A stretch of DNA of 64,000 nucleotides from Streptomyces albus subsp. albus (GCF_000725885.1 NZ_JODR01000027.1:30778-94777); one strand, 5' to 3'. Shown: positions 35,112 to 43,836, counted from the stretch's first letter. The notes: a model not told the origin generated them from the sequence alone. Program-made: numbers and translations.

Positions 35112-36213
35112 ACCCGCCACCGTACGGCTGCGCGTGGAGCGGGTGGAGCGCGAGACGGCGGACGCCGTCAGCCTGGTGCTGAGCCGCGCCGACGGCGGCG
35201 TACTGGAGCCGCGCCCCGGCCAGTTCGTGACCGTGCGGCTGCCCGGGGGCGGGGCGCGCTGCTACTCGTTCTCGCGGGTGGGTCCCGAGCCGCGCATCAC
35301 CGTCAAACGCGTACCCGGCGGCCGGGGGTCCTCCTGGCTGTGCCAGGTGCGCGCGGGCACCGAACTGACCGCGCTGCCGCCCTCCGGGGCCTTCACCCTG
35401 CGCGACGCGGACGCCGATCTGCTGCTGGTCGCCGGGGGCAGCGGCATCACCCCGGTGCTGGCCCTGGCGCGCGCGGCCCTGACCGGGGGCGGCGGCCGGG
35501 TGGTGCTGCTGTACGCGAACCGTGACGAGCGATCCGTCATCTTCGCCCGGGAGCTGCGCGACATGGCCGCCGCCCACCCCGGCCGGCTGCTGGTCCTCCA
35601 CTGGCTGGAGTCCGTGCAGGGGCGGCCCACCGCCGACGCGCTCGGGCCGCTCACCGCGCCGTACGCCGCCTCCGAGGCGTATCTGCGCGGCCCCGGCCCG
35701 TTCATGGACGCCGCCGCGGCGGCGCTGCGATCCCACGGGGTGCCCCGGGAGAGGATTCACCGCGAGGTGTTCGTCTCACTCACGGGCGACGCTTTCGAGT
35801 CCGCGGACCCGGCACTCTCGTCGGCTCAGGCCCCGCCCCCGGTTCAGGCCCCGGCGTCGGCCCAGGTTTCCGCCCCGGGCGATGCGGCCGGCGCATCCGG
35901 CGAGGAGAGCGCGGGCACACAGGGCGCCGGGACCGGTGCGGGCGCCGCGCTGGACCTCGCCCTCGACGGGGAGCACCACCGGCTCGTCTGGCCCGCCTCC
36001 GCCACCCTCCTCGACACCCTGGTCGCCCAGCGGCTCGACCCGCCCTTCTCCTGCCGGGAAGGCTCCTGCGGCGCGTGCGCGTGCCGCGTGGTGGCCGGCG
36101 AGGTGGCACAGCGCACCACCGGTGTGCTCACCGACGAGGACCTCGCCGACGGCTACGTCCTGGCCTGCCAGTCCCTTCCCGCCTCGGACCGGGTGAGCGT
36201 CTCCTACGACTGA
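35101..36213 (+). CDS. kshB: KshB-like ferredoxin reductase
   Basis: 370-residue reductase that passes electrons from NADH to KshA. An FAD domain with RCYSFSR (near 55), an NAD domain with LLVAGGSGITPVLALAR (near 115), and a C-terminal plant-type [2Fe-2S] domain with CREGSCGACACR and a distal Cys in LACQSLP. This order is that of KshB and HmpX-like class IA reductases. A 60-residue Ala/Pro/Gly-rich linker between reductase and ferredoxin parts (about 238-297) is longer than usual. Confidence 0.9.
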   Translation: MTSEPATVRLRVERVERETADAVSLVLSRADGGVLEPRPGQFVTVRLPGGGARCYSFSRVGPEPRITVKRVPGGRGSSWLCQVRAGTELTALPPSGAFTLRDADADLLLVAGGSGITPVLALARAALTGGGGRVVLLYANRDERSVIFARELRDMAAAHPGRLLVLHWLESVQGRPTADALGPLTAPYAASEAYLRGPGPFMDAAAAALRSHGVPRERIHREVFVSLTGDAFESADPALSSAQAPPPVQAPASAQVSAPGDAAGASGEESAGTQGAGTGAGAALDLALDGEHHRLVWPASATLLDTLVAQRLDPPFSCREGSCGACACRVVAGEVAQRTTGVLTDEDLADGYVLACQSLPASDRVSVSYD

Positions 36214-36216
36214 TCT

Positions 36217-36239
36217 CCCCCGGGCGCGGCGCCCGGGGG
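36217..36239. terminator. Terminator between kshB and a methyltransferase
   Basis: 10-bp stem CCCCCGGGCG/CGCCCGGGGG with 3-nt loop just after the kshB stop, between convergent genes. Confidence 0.8.
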
Positions 36240-36272
36240 CGGCGGCACGGCCGCGCACCGCCGCCGGCCCGG

Positions 36273-37100
36273 TCAGGCCGCCGCGGTGCCCTCCGGGGCC
36301 GCCGGGCGGGTGGTGGCCGGGAAGGGCTCCGCCGAGACGCGGATCTTCGACTGGCCGTGGCCGGTCAGCTCCCAGTCGTCCATGAAGCGGGCCCGCAGAC
36401 CGTGGCGGTGGGCGAGGGAGGTGAGGGTCTCCGTGCGGTAGTAGAAGTCCTCCCGCAGCACGTGGTGTTCGGTCCCCAGGGTGCGGTCGAAGGTGAAGTC
36501 GAAGAAGCCGCCGGGTGCCAGCACCCGGCCGACGTGGGCCAGGCACTCCTCGATGACCTCCAGCGGGGAGTGCGAGAAGACGCTGTGCGCGTGCACGACG
36601 TCGAAGTACGCGTCGGGGAGGAAGTCGAAGGTGAGGTCCTGGGTGAGGGTCAGGTGCGGCAGCTTGGCCTGGAGCCCCTGTTCGGTCAGGGTGCGTTTGG
36701 CGGCGATCAGCACGTCGGGGGAGATGTCGGTGCCGTAGTAGTTGCCGGGTTCCAGATAGTCGATGAAGCGCCAGCCGGCGCGCAGATTGCCGCAGCCGAT
36801 GTCGAGCATGCGGTGGCCGGGCCGCAGGCCGTGCGTGCGCAGGTAGTCGAACTGGAGCTGTCCCAGTTGCAGCCATGCCTCCCGGGTGGGGCTGCCCACC
36901 GCGGCGTCCGGGCTGCGGCGGGTGTCGGAGGCCATGACGGCGCGGTAGTAGCTGACGTGGTCGCGGTACTTGAACGCCAGCCAGCGGTCGCGGCCCGCCC
37001 GTCTGAGGTGGGCGGGGATGCGGTGCGGATGGGTGAGCGCGTACCGGGCCTTGTGGGCGAGGGCGGTGCGGTCGACGACGAGGTTCTTCCTGCTGGCCAT
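36273..37100 (-). CDS. Class I SAM-dependent methyltransferase
   Basis: 275-residue methyltransferase. SAM motif I is MLDIGCGNLRAGWRFIDYL near residue 98, acidic motif II YGTDISPDVL, and the DVVHAHSVFSH segment is motif III. A basic N-terminal helix (HKARYALTHPHRIPAHLRRAGRDR) precedes the fold. The 5' leader contains a 12-bp tandem repeat with several GGAG words. Substrate unknown; no sign that it belongs to the steroid pathway. Confidence 0.82.
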   Translation of the reverse strand: MASRKNLVVDRTALAHKARYALTHPHRIPAHLRRAGRDRWLAFKYRDHVSYYRAVMASDTRRSPDAAVGSPTREAWLQLGQLQFDYLRTHGLRPGHRMLDIGCGNLRAGWRFIDYLEPGNYYGTDISPDVLIAAKRTLTEQGLQAKLPHLTLTQDLTFDFLPDAYFDVVHAHSVFSHSPLEVIEECLAHVGRVLAPGGFFDFTFDRTLGTEHHVLREDFYYRTETLTSLAHRHGLRARFMDDWELTGHGQSKIRVSAEPFPATTRPAAPEGTAAA

Positions 37101-37478
37101 GGCTGCTCCGTCTCCGTTTCCGTCTCCGTTTCGGCCCCGGGGGCGCGGGTCGGGGTGCGCGGGGAGGGGAGAGCCCCCACCGGCCCGGTGCGATGGTGCG
37201 GTTGTACGACGGACGTCCTGTCGTCAGTCTCCGCGCCGCTGCACGGCGGCGGATCGGCGTACTGCGCCGGTCGGCCCTTCGGGGTCACCCGCCGGGGTGG
37301 CGGGCGCGCCGTCGAGGTGGAGCCGGCACACCGATGCGGCGGCCTTGTCCAGCGACACGCCGACGCGCTGCGGGTACAGCAGCCCCCTGGATGAGCACGC
37401 CCCGCGGTGGCCGTGCCGCCCAAACCGTTGGCCCGTACGGGTGGTGCTCTGCGAAGCTGCCGTGCCGGAGGTGCATGA
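37101..37478. other. Divergent region upstream of methyltransferase and NADAR genes
   Basis: 378 bases. It holds the tandem repeat at 37109-37132 and a near-palindrome centred on GGACGTCC (about 37208-37226). No further gene is supported. Confidence 0.5.
37109..37132 (-). repeat. 12-bp tandem repeat in the methyltransferase leader
   Basis: CGTCTCCGTTTC occurs twice without spacing (37109-37120, 37121-37132). Read on the gene strand it places several GGAG ribosome-binding words before the ATG at 37100, so copy number could tune translation. Confidence 0.7.
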
Positions 37479-38180
37479 GTGGTGCGAGGGACGGCGAACG
37501 GGACCGAGGCGCGCAGCGTGGCAGAGCTGCGCACGCTGCTGGAGCAGGGGCACCGGGCGAAGTACCTGTTCTTCTGGGGGCACCGGCCGCCCAGGGGCGG
37601 GGGTGTGGGGCCGGGCTGTCTCAGCCAGTGGTGGCCGGCCCCGTTCACGGTGGACGGGGTGGAGTACGCCAGTGCGGAGCACCGCATGATGGCGGCGAAG
37701 GCCCGGCTGTTCGGCGACCCGGAGGCGGAGCGGCGGGTGCTGGCGGCGCCGCACCCGCAGGCGGCCAAGGCGGCGGGCCGTCAGGTGCGCGGCTTCGACG
37801 AGGAGGTGTGGGCGGCGCGGCGGTACGGGATCGTGGTGGCCGCCAATGTCGCCAAGTTCGGGCAGAACGCCGAGCTGGGCGCGTTCCTCGCGGCGACGGC
37901 CGGCCGGGTGCTGGTCGAGGCCAGCCCGGTGGACCGGGTGTGGGGCATCGGGCTGGCGGCCGACGACGAGCGGGCCGCCGACCCCGCCCGGTGGCGGGGC
38001 GACAACCTGCTCGGTTTCGCCCTCATGGAGACCCGTGCGGTGCTGGCCCGGTCCGGTCGGCCGGGCTCGGAGCAGACGGATCCATGGCAGACGGACCCGG
38101 GGCAGGCGAATCCAGGGCCGACGGATCCAGGGCGGACGCACCCGGTGCAGACGGATCCGGGGCAGGCGGGTTCCCCGTAG
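37479..38180 (+). CDS. NADAR-family protein with repetitive tail
   Basis: 233-residue YbiA/NADAR protein. Conserved parts: FFWGH, LSQWWPAPF, YASAEHRMMAAKA, and VWGIGL...NLLGFALMETR near the end of the fold (residue 190). Family members cleave riboflavin intermediates or remove ADP-ribose; the exact activity cannot be called. The last 40 residues are DPG-type repeats (QTDPG, NPGPTDPGR), which lie antisense to the similarly repetitive end of ipdC for 158 bp. GTG start. Confidence 0.8.
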   Translation: MVRGTANGTEARSVAELRTLLEQGHRAKYLFFWGHRPPRGGGVGPGCLSQWWPAPFTVDGVEYASAEHRMMAAKARLFGDPEAERRVLAAPHPQAAKAAGRQVRGFDEEVWAARRYGIVVAANVAKFGQNAELGAFLAATAGRVLVEASPVDRVWGIGLAADDERAADPARWRGDNLLGFALMETRAVLARSGRPGSEQTDPWQTDPGQANPGPTDPGRTHPVQTDPGQAGSP

Positions 38181-39393
38181 CCGGGACCCCCGTAGCTGGG
38201 ACTCCCGTAGCCGGGGACCGGGGAGCCGGGTCCCGGGGGCCGGGGGTGCCCGGGGCGGTGACGCGGGCGGCCGGCCCGGTCAGCAGGGCCGCGGCCTGTT
38301 CGACACAGTTCTCCACGAGTTCGGCCACGGTGGGCAGGTCGTCGATGAGTCCGGCGACCTGGCCCGCGGCCATCACCCCGGTGTCGGTGCGGCCGTCCAC
38401 CATGGCGGCCTTCAGCAGCATGGGGGTGTTGGCGGCGAGCAGCATCTGGCCGAGGGTGAGGTCCTTGCCGTGGCGCAGGGCGCGGCCGTCGCGCAGCATG
38501 GCGGCCCAGGTCATGCCCGTCTGTTTCCGGAAGGCCGCCGCGTGCCGTACCGCCCGCAGCAGTGAGGCGATCCGGCCGGAGGACTCCAGCGCGGCGACCA
38601 TGTCGCTGCGCAGCATCCGGTGGGGCAGGCCGTCCACCTTCGTGGTGACGGTGACGTCGGTGACGCGGGCCGCCAGGTAGCGGGCCTTGACGGCGTCGGG
38701 CACGCGCGATTCGCGGGTCAGCAGGAAGCGGGTGCCCATGGCGGCCCCGGCGGCGCCGTAGCACAGTGCGGCGGCCAGTCCGCGCCCGTCGTGGAAGCCG
38801 CCCGCGCCGATGACGGGGATGTCCACGGCGTCCACCACCTGCGGCAGCAGCACGGAGGTGGCGACCTGGCCGGTGTGTCCGCCGCCCTCGGACCCCTGGA
38901 CGAGGACGGCGTCCGCGCCCCAGCCGGCGACCTTCTCCGCGTGCCGGACGGCGCCGACGGAGGGAATGACGAGGACGCCCGCGTCCTTAAGCCGGCCGAT
39001 CAGTTCCCGGGAGGGGGCCAGGGCGAACGAGGCGACGCGTACGCCTTCCTCGATGAGCAGGGTCACGCGGTCGGCGGCGTCCTGCGCGTCGGCGCGCAGA
39101 TTGACGCCGAAGGGGGCGTCGGTGCGGGACTTCACCTCGCGGACGGCTTCCCTGAGCCGGGGCAGCGTCATCGTCGCGGAGGCGAGGATGCCCAGCGCCC
39201 CGGCCCGGGCGGTGGCGGTCACCAGCCGGGGCCCGGCCACCCAGCCCATGCCGGTCTGGACGAGCGGGTGCCTAACGCCGACGAGGGAGGTGAGCGGTGT
39301 GGCCAGCGGCCCGGGGCGGGGCGTGGCCGGTGGCCGTCCGGGGCTGCTCTGCGGTCCGGGGCTGCCCGGCGGCTCGTGGTGGCCGGTGGTCAT
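38023..39393 (-). CDS. ipdC: IpdC-type nitronate monooxygenase-like flavoenzyme
   Basis: 456-residue member of the 2-nitropropane dioxygenase/nitronate monooxygenase family (FMN TIM barrel). PLVQTGMGWVAGPRLVTATA, LVQGSEGGGHTG and VIGAGGFHDGRGLAAAL are the FMN-binding motifs. In the KstR2 regulon the homologue IpdC (Rv3553) acts on the ring C/D intermediate of HIP-CoA breakdown. Residues from about 375 on form a Pro/Ala/Asp-rich tail with GVPAT and DPSA repeats that overlaps the NADAR gene. Start overlaps the ipdB stop (ATGA). Confidence 0.87.
   Translation of the reverse strand: MTTGHHEPPGSPGPQSSPGRPPATPRPGPLATPLTSLVGVRHPLVQTGMGWVAGPRLVTATARAGALGILASATMTLPRLREAVREVKSRTDAPFGVNLRADAQDAADRVTLLIEEGVRVASFALAPSRELIGRLKDAGVLVIPSVGAVRHAEKVAGWGADAVLVQGSEGGGHTGQVATSVLLPQVVDAVDIPVIGAGGFHDGRGLAAALCYGAAGAAMGTRFLLTRESRVPDAVKARYLAARVTDVTVTTKVDGLPHRMLRSDMVAALESSGRIASLLRAVRHAAAFRKQTGMTWAAMLRDGRALRHGKDLTLGQMLLAANTPMLLKAAMVDGRTDTGVMAAGQVAGLIDDLPTVAELVENCVEQAAALLTGPAARVTAPGTPGPRDPAPRSPATGVPATGVPATGNPPAPDPSAPGASALDPSALDSPAPGPSAMDPSAPSPADRTGPAPHGSP
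38173..38217. repeat. Three 15-bp tandem copies in the ipdC tail
   Basis: CCCCGTAGCCGGGAC, CCCCGTAGCTGGGAC and TCCCGTAGCCGGGGA lie head to tail. They run across the NADAR stop and encode GVPAT units on the ipdC strand; adjacent ACGGATCC-containing repeats encode both tails. Confidence 0.8.
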
Positions 39394-40166
39394 GCGCGGA
39401 CCTCCCGGTCGCGGGTGGCGCGCGGGTCGAGGACGTCGCGGATGAGCCGCAGCTCCTCGGCGGTCGGTGTGCGGGTGACGGGCACCTCGTCCGGGATGAC
39501 CAGCGGGAACCCCGTCCGCTCCGTCACGTCCGCGACGGTGACGCCCGGGTGGACGCTGGCCAGCCGCATCCGGCGGTCGGGGGTGGCGAAGTCGAGCACC
39601 GCCAGATCGGTGACGACGCGGCGCAGTTCGTGGAAGCGGGCGGCGGCCGGGCCGGCCGCCGCGGCGCGGTCGTGTCCGACGCCGCTGACCATGTCCACCC
39701 GCTCGGTGAACACCCGCGTGGAGTGCCGGGGCACCCAGTAGGAGACGGGGTGGTTGACGGTGTTGGAGGGGGCGCCGCGCGAGCCGAGCAGCTGGCGTGC
39801 GGGGCGGTTCCAGTCGCCGATGCAGGAGATGTTCTGGTTGCCGTGGGCGTCGAGCTGGCTGGCCCCCATCATCATGTGCCGTTTGCCGCGGGCGGCCAGC
39901 GACAGGTGTTTGCGGTAGGGCAGCCAGCCCTCGATCCGGCCGGGCCCGGTGGGTTCGGCCACCAGCATGGCCTCGCCGTCGGTCAGCAGCAGTCCGGGGC
40001 TGAAGGTGAGCCGGGCCAGCCGTGCGCCGAGCGCGGGTACGACGCCCGCGGTGGCGGCCAGCACCTCTCCGTCGCCGCGCCAGGTCTCGGCGCAGGCGAC
40101 GACGCAGATCTCGGCGCGGGTGGCGGCGGGTGCCGTGGGCGGGGTGGTGCTCGTGGCGGGGGTCAT
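39390..40166 (-). CDS. ipdB: CoA-transferase-like hydrolase subunit IpdB
   Basis: 258-residue class I CoA-transferase subunit. The alpha/beta fold is seen in GDGEVLAATAGVVPALGARLARLT and GASQLDAHGNQNISCIGDW. In mycobacteria IpdA and IpdB form COCHEA-CoA hydrolase, which opens steroid ring C; they have the transferase fold but act as a carbon-carbon hydrolase. It sits in the order echA20-ipdA-ipdB-ipdC with ATGA overlaps at both ends. Confidence 0.9.
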   Translation of the reverse strand: MTPATSTTPPTAPAATRAEICVVACAETWRGDGEVLAATAGVVPALGARLARLTFSPGLLLTDGEAMLVAEPTGPGRIEGWLPYRKHLSLAARGKRHMMMGASQLDAHGNQNISCIGDWNRPARQLLGSRGAPSNTVNHPVSYWVPRHSTRVFTERVDMVSGVGHDRAAAAGPAAARFHELRRVVTDLAVLDFATPDRRMRLASVHPGVTVADVTERTGFPLVIPDEVPVTRTPTAEELRLIRDVLDPRATRDREVRA

Positions 40167-41065
40167 GCGGGGGTGTCCTTCCGTCCTCGTCCGTCCCGTC
40201 CTGGTCCGTCCGCGCCGGTCCGGGCGCCCACCGCCTCCTGGTAGGCGTCCTCGTCGCCGCCGAGGTAGCGCTCCTGGAAGGCGGCCCACGCCTCGGGATC
40301 CTTGGCGGCCTGGACGTAGGCGCGCTGGAACTCCTCGTCGCGGCCGTAGTCGGGGGCGCAGCCGGTGAAGTGGGCGCCGTACGGGGTGTGCAGGACGCCG
40401 GTGACGTTCTGCCGCTGCACCAACAGGGTCTGGGGCGGCCCCTCGAAGCCGTCCACGAGCTGTTCGCAGGACAGATAGGTCTCCTCGGCGGCCTCGGTGA
40501 ACAGGTCGTCGAAGTAGGGGTCGGGGCCCAGGCACTGCCCGTTGCCGCGCGCGTCGGCGCGGTGCATGTGGACGAGGGCGACATCGAGCCGCAGCGCGGG
40601 GGCGGCCAGCAGTTCCTCGCCGTCCTCGTAGGGCGAGGTGACCGTCCGCAGCCGGGGGTTGTGGCGGGGGATGTCCGAGCCGAGGCCGCCGCGTACGGGC
40701 ATGAACGGCAGTCGGTGCGCGGCGGCGGTCAGCCCCCACAGGAACATCGACTCGTCCCATTCCTCGAAGGCGAGGGTCCCGCTCTCGCGGGCGGCGCGGA
40801 AGTGCGGTTCCAGCGGTACGGAGTCGAGTGTGACGAAGGGCGCGACGAGTGTGCGGATGCGTCCCGCGGCGGCCAGCAGTCCCACATCCGGTCCGCCGCA
40901 GGAGACGACGGTCAGGTCCTTCACGCCGGTGCGCAGCAGGGCCCGCACCAGTGCCATCGGTTTGCGCCGGGAGCCCCAGCCGCCGATGCCGACGGTCATG
41001 CCGGAGGTGATGCGGCCGGCGAACTCCTCCAGGGTGAGGCGCTTGTCGGGCGGTGCTGCGGTCAC
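40163..41065 (-). CDS. ipdA: CoA-transferase-like hydrolase subunit IpdA
   Basis: 300-residue partner of IpdB. TVGIGGWGSRRKPMALVRALL carries the nucleotide-type loop; LAFEEWDESMFLWGL contains the glutamate region essential in IpdA; VHMHRADARGNGQCLGPDP is typical of CoA-transferase alpha subunits. GTG start overlaps the echA20 stop. The C-terminal 15 residues are a charged tail (GADGPGRDGRGRKD). Confidence 0.9.
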   Translation of the reverse strand: MTAAPPDKRLTLEEFAGRITSGMTVGIGGWGSRRKPMALVRALLRTGVKDLTVVSCGGPDVGLLAAAGRIRTLVAPFVTLDSVPLEPHFRAARESGTLAFEEWDESMFLWGLTAAAHRLPFMPVRGGLGSDIPRHNPRLRTVTSPYEDGEELLAAPALRLDVALVHMHRADARGNGQCLGPDPYFDDLFTEAAEETYLSCEQLVDGFEGPPQTLLVQRQNVTGVLHTPYGAHFTGCAPDYGRDEEFQRAYVQAAKDPEAWAAFQERYLGGDEDAYQEAVGARTGADGPGRDGRGRKDTPA

Positions 41066-41841
41066 GGTGTCACTTCCCTTCGGTCCCCTTCCGGGGAGCG
41101 GGTGCGGACGAAGGAGTCCCGGTGCCGGTCGGAGACGCCCGAGAGGTTCGCCTCGAACGTGAAGCCCTGTTCGTACCGGTAGCTGCGGCGGACGTCGACG
41201 GGATCGATGCCGTTGAGGGCTTCTTTGGCGAGGCGCAGCAGGTAGCCGTCCTTGGCGGCGATCCGGGCGGCCAGCCGGAGGGCGACTTCGGGCAGTTCCT
41301 CCGCGGTCGGGGCCAGTTCCCACACCGCGCCGTACCGGTGCAGTTCGCGGGCGGTGAGGGTGTGGCCCGTGTAGTAGAGGGGGCGCATCAGGTGGGGCGG
41401 CAGCAGGCGGGAGAGGTGGGTGGCGGCGCCGAGGGCTCCGCGGTCGAGTTCGGGCAGCCCGAAGGTGGCGTCCTCGCTCGCCACGATCGCGTCGGCGTTG
41501 CCGATCAGGCCGATGCCGCCGCCGAGGCAGTGGCCGTGGACGGCCGCGACGACGGGGACCTCGCATTCGTAGACGGCGGCGAAGGCCGCGGCGCAGCCGC
41601 GGTTGGCGCCGATGAGGGCGTCGTGGCCCGGGGTGCGCTGCATCTCCTTGATGTCGACGCCCGCGTTGAAGCCGCGTCCGGCGGCGGTCAGGACGACGAC
41701 GCGGTGGGCGGGGTCGCGGCCCGCCGCGGTGACGGCGTCGGCCAGGTCGTACCAGCCCTGTACGGGCAGGGCGTTGACCGGCGGGTGGTCGACGGTCACG
41801 ACGGCGATGCCGTCGCGCGGGCGGGAGGTGGAGACAGACAT
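41062..41841 (-). CDS. echA20: Steroid ring D hydrolase EchA20
   Basis: 259-residue crotonase. Oxyanion motifs NAGVDIKEMQ and GHCLGGGIGLIGNADAI are in place. EchA20 hydrolyses the cyclic beta-diketone in HIEC-CoA, opening ring D, before IpdAB acts on ring C. It is the first gene of a four-gene operon whose order is that of Rv3550-Rv3553. The start is ATG 41841, with a KstR2-like site 24 nt upstream. Confidence 0.88.
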   Translation of the reverse strand: MSVSTSRPRDGIAVVTVDHPPVNALPVQGWYDLADAVTAAGRDPAHRVVVLTAAGRGFNAGVDIKEMQRTPGHDALIGANRGCAAAFAAVYECEVPVVAAVHGHCLGGGIGLIGNADAIVASEDATFGLPELDRGALGAATHLSRLLPPHLMRPLYYTGHTLTARELHRYGAVWELAPTAEELPEVALRLAARIAAKDGYLLRLAKEALNGIDPVDVRRSYRYEQGFTFEANLSGVSDRHRDSFVRTRSPEGDRREVTP

Positions 41842-41864
41842 GGGCGGATCAGCTACCTTTCCAC

Positions 41865-41880
41865 CTAACGTTTGTTTGGT
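41865..41880. promoter_or_regulatory. KstR2-like operator between echA20 and the SDR genes
   Basis: CTAACGTTTGTTTGGT shares 13 of 16 bases with the site between fadE30 and the divergent echA gene. It lies over the outward promoter region, 24 nt from echA20 and 83 nt from the SDR. In mycobacteria a KstR2 box lies in the equivalent gap. Confidence 0.6.
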
Positions 41881-41962
41881 GTGAAGCTAGCAGTGCGCCG
41901 GTGCGTTGCGGAAGAGCCGGACCGCCGCACGCGCACCGCATCGAGCCGAGGGAGGCCGCCTC

Positions 41963-42721
41963 ATGGCCGTTGCCGTCGTCACCGGGGGAACCCGCGGAGT
42001 GGGTGCGGGCATCGCCCGCGCGTTCCTCCGCAGCGGGGCGCGCGTCGTCGTCTGCGGGCGCCGCCCGCCGGATGCGCCCGTGACCGCGGCGGGCCGCGAA
42101 GCCCAGTACCTGCCACTGGACGTACGCGACGCACAGGCGGGCGAGGAACTGTGCGCCCGCGTGGTGGGGGAGCACGGCTCCCTGGACGTGCTGGTCAACA
42201 ACGCGGGCGGCACCCCCTACCGGCCCCTGGCCGAGGGCGGCGCCCACCACCACGCCCGGGTCGTCGAGCTGAACCTGCTGGCGCCGCTCCATCTCTCCCG
42301 CGCCGCGCACACGCACATGCGGCAGCAGTCAGGCGGCGGCGCCATCGTGATGGTCGGCAGCGTCAGCGGGGGCCGCCCGTCACCGGGGACGGCCGCGTAC
42401 GGGGCGGCCAAGGCGGGCCTGGAGAACCTGGCGCGCTCGATGGCGATGGAGTGGGCCGCGGACGGGGTGCGCGTCAACACGGTGGTGCTGGGCATGGCCC
42501 GCACCGAACGCACGGAACTGCACTACGGCGACGCGGAGGGGGTGGCCGCCGTCTCCGCCACCGTGCCCATGGGCCGGCTGGCCGAACCCGACGAGGTGGG
42601 GGACGCCTGCGTGTTCCTGGCGTCCGACGCCGCCCGCTACATCTCCGGCGCCTCCCTGGCGGTGCACGGCGGCGGGGAGCGTCCGGCGTTCCTGCAGGCC
42701 GCCAACGTCAACAAGCCCTGA
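41963..42721 (+). CDS. Short-chain dehydrogenase (Rv3549c type)
   Basis: 252-residue SDR. VVTGGTRGVGAGIARAF is the NAD(P) loop, NNAGG the central motif, and YGAAKAGLENL the catalytic Tyr-x3-Lys. The position, divergent from echA20 and followed by a second SDR, is that of Rv3549c-Rv3548c in the KstR2 regulon. The exact step is not established. GGGAGGCC precedes the ATG. Confidence 0.87.
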   Translation: MAVAVVTGGTRGVGAGIARAFLRSGARVVVCGRRPPDAPVTAAGREAQYLPLDVRDAQAGEELCARVVGEHGSLDVLVNNAGGTPYRPLAEGGAHHHARVVELNLLAPLHLSRAAHTHMRQQSGGGAIVMVGSVSGGRPSPGTAAYGAAKAGLENLARSMAMEWAADGVRVNTVVLGMARTERTELHYGDAEGVAAVSATVPMGRLAEPDEVGDACVFLASDAARYISGASLAVHGGGERPAFLQAANVNKP

Positions 42722-42743
42722 CCAACCTCAACAAGCCCTGACC
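42708..42743 (+). repeat. 16-bp repeat spanning the SDR stop codon
   Basis: TCAACAAGCCCTGACC at 42708-42723 recurs at 42728-42743, with looser copies near 42748 and 42789. The first copy encodes the last residues VNKP and the stop. A duplication of the gene end. Confidence 0.75.
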
Positions 42744-42835
42744 GGCCGCCACAAGCCCGTACCCGCCGCCGGCAACCCCCTGGCCGACCGTCAACAAGTC
42801 CCTATCGGCGCCCCTTCCACGAACCGGAGGTCACC

Positions 42836-43768
42836 ATGTCCGAAGAACTCACCGCGCCCGCCCGGATCGCCGAGGGCCGGGTCGTCGTCGTCACCGGCGC
42901 GGGCCGGGGGCTGGGCCGCGCCCACGCGCTGGCGTTCGCGCGGGCCGGCGCACGGGTCGTCGTCAACGATCTGGGGGTCGCCCTCGACGGCGCCGCGGGC
43001 GGGGAGACGCCCGCCGAGCAGGTCGCCGCGCAGATCCGGGAGCGGGGCGGCGAGGCGGCCGTCAGCACCGACGACGTCGCCGACAGCGAGGGCGCGGCAC
43101 GGCTGGTGCGCACGGCGCTGGACCGTTTCGGCCGGCTCGACACCCTCGTCAACAACGCGGGGTTCCTGCGGGACCGGATGCTGGTCAACCTGGACGAGGA
43201 CGACTGGGACGCGGTCCTCCGCGTCCACCTGACCGGGCACTTCCTGCCGATGAAGCACGCGGCGGCGCACTGGCGTGCGGAGGCGAAGGCGGGCCGCACC
43301 CCCGTCGCGCGGATCGTCAACACCTCCTCCGGGGCCGGGCTGCTGGGCTCCGTCGGCCAGGGCAACTACACGGCGGCCAAGGCGGGCATCGCCGCGCTGA
43401 CGCTGGTGGCCGCCGCAGAGTTCGGCCGCTACGGGGTGCAGGTCAACGCCATCGCACCGGCGGCCCGCACCCGGATGACGGAGCGGACGTTCGCCGAGGA
43501 CATGGCCGCGCCCGCCGACGGCGGCTTCGACGCCATGGCACCCGAGAACGTCTCCCCCCTGGTCGTCTACCTGGGCTCGGCGGCCAGCGAGGGCATCACC
43601 GGCCGCGTCTTCGAGGCCGAGGGCGGCCGGGTCACCGTGATGGACGGCTGGCGCCGCGCCGCGCACGCCGACAAGGCGGCCCGCTGGGAGCCGGCCGAAC
43701 TCGACGCCGCCGTACGGGACCTGCTGGCCAGGTCCCCCGAGCCGGAACCGGTCTACGGCGCCCGGTAG
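42836..43768 (+). CDS. Short-chain dehydrogenase (Rv3548c type)
   Basis: 310-residue SDR. The NAD(P) loop VVTGAGRGLGRAHALAFARAG is followed by the long insertion VALDGAAGGETPAEQVAAQI seen in hydroxyacyl-CoA dehydrogenase-like SDRs, then NNAGFLRDRML and YTAAKAGIAAL. It matches the MFE-2/Rv3548c group. GGAGGTC precedes the ATG. A single operon with the SDR upstream is likely. Confidence 0.87.
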   Translation: MSEELTAPARIAEGRVVVVTGAGRGLGRAHALAFARAGARVVVNDLGVALDGAAGGETPAEQVAAQIRERGGEAAVSTDDVADSEGAARLVRTALDRFGRLDTLVNNAGFLRDRMLVNLDEDDWDAVLRVHLTGHFLPMKHAAAHWRAEAKAGRTPVARIVNTSSGAGLLGSVGQGNYTAAKAGIAALTLVAAAEFGRYGVQVNAIAPAARTRMTERTFAEDMAAPADGGFDAMAPENVSPLVVYLGSAASEGITGRVFEAEGGRVTVMDGWRRAAHADKAARWEPAELDAAVRDLLARSPEPEPVYGAR

Positions 43769-43836
43769 GCACGGCCCGGCCCGCGCACACCGAAAGCGGG
43801 GCCGCAGAGTCGCCGCCCCCCGTGACCGGCACCCGC

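Noticed and set aside
38173..38217. Tandem 15-bp units considered as a CRISPR array
   Set aside because: Units are contiguous without spacers and encode protein repeats; no cas genes are present.
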